Assembly: GCF_029227915.1 (NCBI RefSeq)
Contig: NC_079877.1
Span: 12,337,351-12,401,350 of the forward strand
Reading direction: 5' to 3'
Source of the DNA: Hydractinia symbiolongicarpus
Lineage: Eukaryota; Cnidaria; Hydrozoa; Anthoathecata; Hydractiniidae
DNA: 64,000 bases
Shown: one piece after another, positions 60,013 through 64,000 of the stretch
How positions within the stretch are numbered: the stretch's first letter is position 1
Layout: each line of letters starts with the position of its first letter
Notes under the pieces: generated by a model
What the model saw: the letters and a program-made list of their open reading frames with translations, nothing else
Told to the model about the DNA's origin: nothing
Database searches by the model: none
Translations under genes and position numbers: made by a program

Positions 60013-63000
60013 GTAAAAAGAACTGATTTTCTTTTGCATTTTGTTATATTATTATGTAACAAGAAAGGATTACTTGCTTTAATATTATTTGTGATGTGGC
60101 ATAGAAAGGTAAGTCGAGTACTGGATAGTAAAATAAATAAAAGCTGTACAGAAAAAAGCAGCAAGCAATTCGTTTCAGAACAGACGGTTGAGTTTTTATT
60201 AGTGGAATTCGGAATTTAGTCACACTAGTATGAAAAACAAAACCGCTAAAGCTCGCAAAAACAATTTCAATCAAATCAAAAATAATCCATAAAATTAAAT
60301 CTGAATAAAAATTTAGGGACAGTAACAAAATTTCAATGCTTCACTACGAACATGTAGTAAAAAAATGAAAATAAAGAGTCGAAAAGGGTTAAATTCACGA
60401 AAATAATATTGACCGATTACCCTTTTTGTACCTTTAATTATTCCTTTTTCTAAGTGAGTTAGAATGTGAGCGTTCTATTAATATTGTAGGTTTCAACTAG
60501 ATTTCTCTGTATTGTTAGAGCCATCGGGTTTTTTGTTATTTCAACTGCAATCGTCTTTTCAATAGATGCTGTAGAAGTTCTTAACGGTCAAGGGTTCCTT
60601 TATTCCATTTTTATCTCTTAGTCGCATTTCATAAAAATATTATACTGATATTGACTCCGGCTACATATGACCACCATTATAAGCGTCCATGGAAAGACTG
60701 GAAAGAATGTCATGTTTATGTTAGGGTGTTGTTTTTTTTACATGTTCGTGCAAGCTTACCGTGGTATAGAATCGAGGCTACCCTATATGGCATATCTACA
60801 GAATTTGGAAGTAACTTGCACAACTGATGAACTAATTAATTTTCTTATTTGTACTAGAAATTATAGGCATTGGGTTATGCGTCAGATTTTTTGTTTGTTT
60901 TTTAATAATTATAAGCATCCGTAAATAAAGAAAACGCATACCTTTTTACAATCATTTAGAAAAAGAAAAATTTATGTCAGACGTAAATCTCTTAGTAGAA
61001 ATTAAAGTTATATTTTTTACAACATACGCATGTAGCATGATTCTACAGATAAACTACATATGATACTAAGGTAATTAATCAAAAAAAATTTCATTTAAAT
61101 CACAATAGATTAATGAAAATGCGCACAGAAAACAAAGAAAAAAAACATATTGGGTATTGCTTAATTAGTTTCTGAAAATGGTTTTGATTGATAAGAACAT
61201 GATGACTTTTATTCAGGGTGATGCCTGATTTAAGAGCCCCAGCATTTATTTAAAAAGGGCGTTCGTTGGGTATTGTTCATCGTTTGATCGAGACATTACA
61301 GTAAATATTCAATTAATTAATCTTGGTTTCTGATTCATGTATATGGGCACGAAATGATAAAAAGTTTAAAAAGATGAAACAATTTCATCAACGTCTTAAA
61401 AGATGTTGAGGAGGGTTCAACTTCGCCTATGTTACTCTCTTTGTTTAAATTTGCGAATAAATTCTTCAAGTTCAACAATGGATATTGTACCATATAAACG
61501 TCTAAACATAATCTAATGAGTCTAATGTAAGTATTTGAGAAACTACCAACGCAGTCATATTTTCATTCTATCATTCCTTTTGAATCTTATTTTTCCTTAA
61601 CGAGCGCATTTACTATAGATTATTTATTATCCCATTATAGTACCGCAAAAAAAAGATTTAAAAAAATAAAGAAAGAGCCCAAACATGCTATTTATTTTGA
61701 ATACGAAAAACGACAGATATTATAAAACTTACTGTTAAGGCAATAATCCTTAAAGCCTGCAACGTTTCCAGCTTGGGGGAAGAAATAACAAGAGAAAATC
61801 AATCAACAGACGTGGCTATCAACCTCTGTCTTTGTTTTGTCCTTGGAGTTCCTCCAAACTTTGCCTAAATTCGTTAAATGCAAATTAAAATAAAAAGAAA
61901 GCTGTCGGTTAACGGATTTTCTGAGCTTTGTTCTTTGTCTACTATTAGAAACGTACTTTATACTTTAATTTGTTTTAAGGTCCTTAACTCAACCGTAACT
62001 AAGTCTGACTGTGTCGCTTTTATTGAAATATGAGCTATGCTAGCCGCACATATACTTTGACGGGGCAGAATGCTGTCAATGCAGTTGTTTATATTTTAAT
62101 TATTATATCATAGTATCAATGTATGACTGTCTAGCCATATTAATCAGCTTTAGAAACGGATTAATATACGTTTTTCGGCTTTTTGCTTCATCCATTAGTG
62201 TAATTTGTGCTTATTGTATTGTTATTATATCTGCTTTGAATAAATTCTCAATCATTTTTTTTCTTTTTTTTAAACAGACATCACATCCATCATTTACATT
62301 CTGCTGCATGATGGTGAAACAAGTTGTTATACAAAAGCAGTAGCGAAATAAGAAAAATTGGGCGCACTGTATTGATATTTTTTCACCAGGGCAGTTGTTC
62401 TAATATTGTTGTGTAAATAGGGCATGCAGGCAAACAAACGTTTTTTTAACACAACCACAACCCACCAGAAGCAAATTTGATACAAAAGAAAATCACATCC
62501 CAAGAATCTGTAGTAACACTTATTCACTGAAAAATTATGACGTTTTGCCAAAATTTTCTAAATAGCAATTTTTTCTACCAATGCTTTCATCAATGGTATA
62601 TCATATTGATAGCAAATTATATTACCACGGCTTAGCCCATGCAAATGTTATTTTAGATAAATCATCTCACTCAAGTCCATGCTCTCCCAAAATATTTCTT
62701 TACCTGTTTAAGCAAGCCAGTGTGGTTATTGATATATCTTTGGATTTCCTTTTATCCCTGTCTGATTCTTCTTTTCTACCCATCCTCAAACTCCTGACAC
62801 AATTAAGACATTTGCCCAGAAACCAAGGAAACAGCATTGCTATGACTTAAACTGGATTTTGAATTAAATACTATAATTCTTAAGCCATAACAAGATAATA
62901 AAGTGACTCTTTAATTACGTCAAATTTGACCCAAAGTTGTGCTTCAAAAAGGTGATGTTAATATAGCATTACTACGTTGTGGTGACAGGCCATATAACAT

Positions 63001-63268
63001 ACATTTATAACTTGAACAGTTGTGGTCGACGTCTAGGTCACAGTCAGGTGTGTAACACCAACTGAATAATCGCATTCATTTGCTTATTTGGAAGTTAAGG
63101 TATATCGTTAAGTCAACACAGCATTGCTTAATTGTATTACATGTGTTTCACTACGATTTTTCAAAGTTACTTTTTTAATTAAAAGCTGCATTCAGTACAA
63201 TATTAACGCAAAATTTGTACATCTTACGTGGATTAGTTACCTGTGTTTGTTTCTTGTTGATATTTTAG
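60013..63268. other. Downstream of the TANGO2-like exon; no exon supported
   Basis: Short frames (60034-60219, 60667-60924, 62119-62343 and 62581-62850) carry no recognisable domain. If the TANGO2-like gene is intact, its remaining exons should lie here or be lost. The region 62905-62995 holds the second copy of the dispersed repeat seen at 57230-57310. Confidence 0.35.
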
Positions 63269-63285
63269 AGAACTTTGAAGGCAAT

Positions 63286-63777
63286 ATGGAACAAGACACA
63301 TACACACCTAAAGATATATTTTTTCATAATTGGAAAGTTGTAGAAGATGAGGCAAATGACTTGCATTGTATGGATTTTGACGACATCGTACCTTTCCCTC
63401 CTGACTACCCCTGCATGTTTGAACTTAATAGTCGCACGTCTGGATGCTTTAAGTCGTTCGCTGACTTAGAAAACATTGATTTGACAACAGGTGGTCCAGA
63501 GGAATCCTACAATAAATTAGACAGAAAATCAAAAATTGATATTTCATACCGAAGTGATGAATACTTGGAAAGCTATAGGTTAAAGGTTAATGCTCGCCAA
63601 AAGAAAAGAGTTGCCAAAATGAATGAACTGTTTCAACATCTGGATAAAAAGCTACCAACCTACGCACAACCTTCCACTAAAAAAGCAAAAACAAACTCAA
63701 AGCTTAGAATATTACGCCGCGCCTGTCAGTACATAAACGATTTATCGAATATTTTATCAGAAAACAAGATTTATTAA
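63286..63777 (+). CDS. Divergent basic helix-loop-helix (bHLH) transcription factor
   Basis: A 163-residue frame from ATG 63286, inside an exon that begins after the acceptor tattttag at 63268. The same frame stays open upstream, so an earlier exon could add an N-terminus. Residues 1-70 are acidic with aromatic residues, as in activation regions. Residues about 96-157 form a bHLH: basic region RLKVNARQKKRVAKMN, helix 1 ELFQHLDKKLP, a loop rich in Ser/Thr/Lys, and helix 2 SKLRILRRACQYINDLSNIL. The pattern fits class A (Atonal/Twist/Achaete-Scute-like) factors, which dimerise and bind E-boxes. The Glu that normally contacts the CA of CANNTG is Gln105 here (NARQKKR where NARERxR is usual), so DNA binding may be altered. 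The subfamily cannot be assigned. Confidence 0.75.
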   Translation: MEQDTYTPKDIFFHNWKVVEDEANDLHCMDFDDIVPFPPDYPCMFELNSRTSGCFKSFADLENIDLTTGGPEESYNKLDRKSKIDISYRSDEYLESYRLKVNARQKKRVAKMNELFQHLDKKLPTYAQPSTKKAKTNSKLRILRRACQYINDLSNILSENKIY

Positions 63778-64000
63778 TTAAATATTAACCGCAATGTCTC
63801 GATTGAGCGCTCACGTTGAACAACACCCGTTAAGTAAGAGCTCCCTCACCCACCCCACCCCTTTAAGCGCCTGTAGTGGGACACAAAGGTTCAATAAGCT
63901 CCCCCTTCTAATAAACACCCTTCTTGAATGAGCGCCTGGGCGCTTAATTGAGGCGCTGCGGTAAATAAAACACATCCTGTTCGTATAATTGAATATACAA
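63778..64000. repeat. 3' flank of the bHLH gene with gagcgc-type repeat
   Basis: From about 63800 to 63960 the flank contains repeated and inverted gagcgc/gcgctt motifs (gattgagcgctcac, gaatgagcgcctgggcgc, ttgaggcgc) typical of a short foldback or dispersed repeat. AATAAA at about 63965 may be the poly(A) signal, about 190 bases after the stop. Confidence 0.4.

Noticed and set aside
60667-60924. 85-residue frame downstream of the TANGO2-like exon as its next exon
   Set aside because: No match to the expected family sequence in any frame, and no suitable acceptor with matching phase.

Overview
This window is AT-rich animal nuclear DNA, most likely from a cnidarian and plausibly a hydrozoan. 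The evidence is small exons joined by GT..AG introns, secreted proteins built from PAN/apple, EGF-like, fibrinogen-like and DUF11-like modules, an Ngaro-type tyrosine-recombinase retrotransposon, Helitron-type termini and many short MITE-like repeats. No species can be assigned from sequence alone. Gene models were made by reading splice sites and codon phase by eye, and family names come from motif recognition without any database search.

Layout. 1-5772: a 2,834-bp unit in tandem (two full copies plus a 104-bp partial third, cut by the window edge) that carries Helitron-type ends and foldback hairpins. 6581-21970: a 17-exon plus-strand gene for a secreted protein of about 1,100 residues, with a Cys-rich and EGF-like N-terminus, a series of DUF11-like extracellular beta repeats and an unrecognised C-terminal domain. 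Its introns hold several MITE-like elements. 22000-29285: no convincing gene, only dispersed repeats. 29286-33606: a complete but defective Ngaro-like element with diagnostic split direct repeats. 33960-34615: a short terminal-inverted-repeat element. 36005-37352: a two-exon gene for a secreted thiaminase-I-like enzyme with a TATA box and poly(A) signal. 40505-42221: a five-exon secreted PAN-EGF-fibrinogen-like gene with an in-frame TGA at a conserved Cys position. 42099-48288: a 3.1-kb tandem duplication that starts inside the last exon of that gene and carries a 36-bp satellite. 48996-54524: Helitron-type elements, three of them head-to-tail. 55260-55620: exon-like fragments. 59732-60012: one exon of a TANGO2/NRDE-family gene. 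63286-63777: a divergent bHLH protein.

There is no operon-like organisation. All recognised host coding exons lie on the plus strand and look functionally unrelated, except that three products (the large gene, the thiaminase-like enzyme and the PAN-EGF protein) appear secreted. The most interesting points are the undescribed secreted architecture, the animal thiaminase-I-like gene, the TGA at a PAN-domain Cys, the exon-breaking tandem duplication with a palindrome in only one copy, the Helitron train, and the bHLH factor whose usual E-box-reading glutamate is a glutamine.
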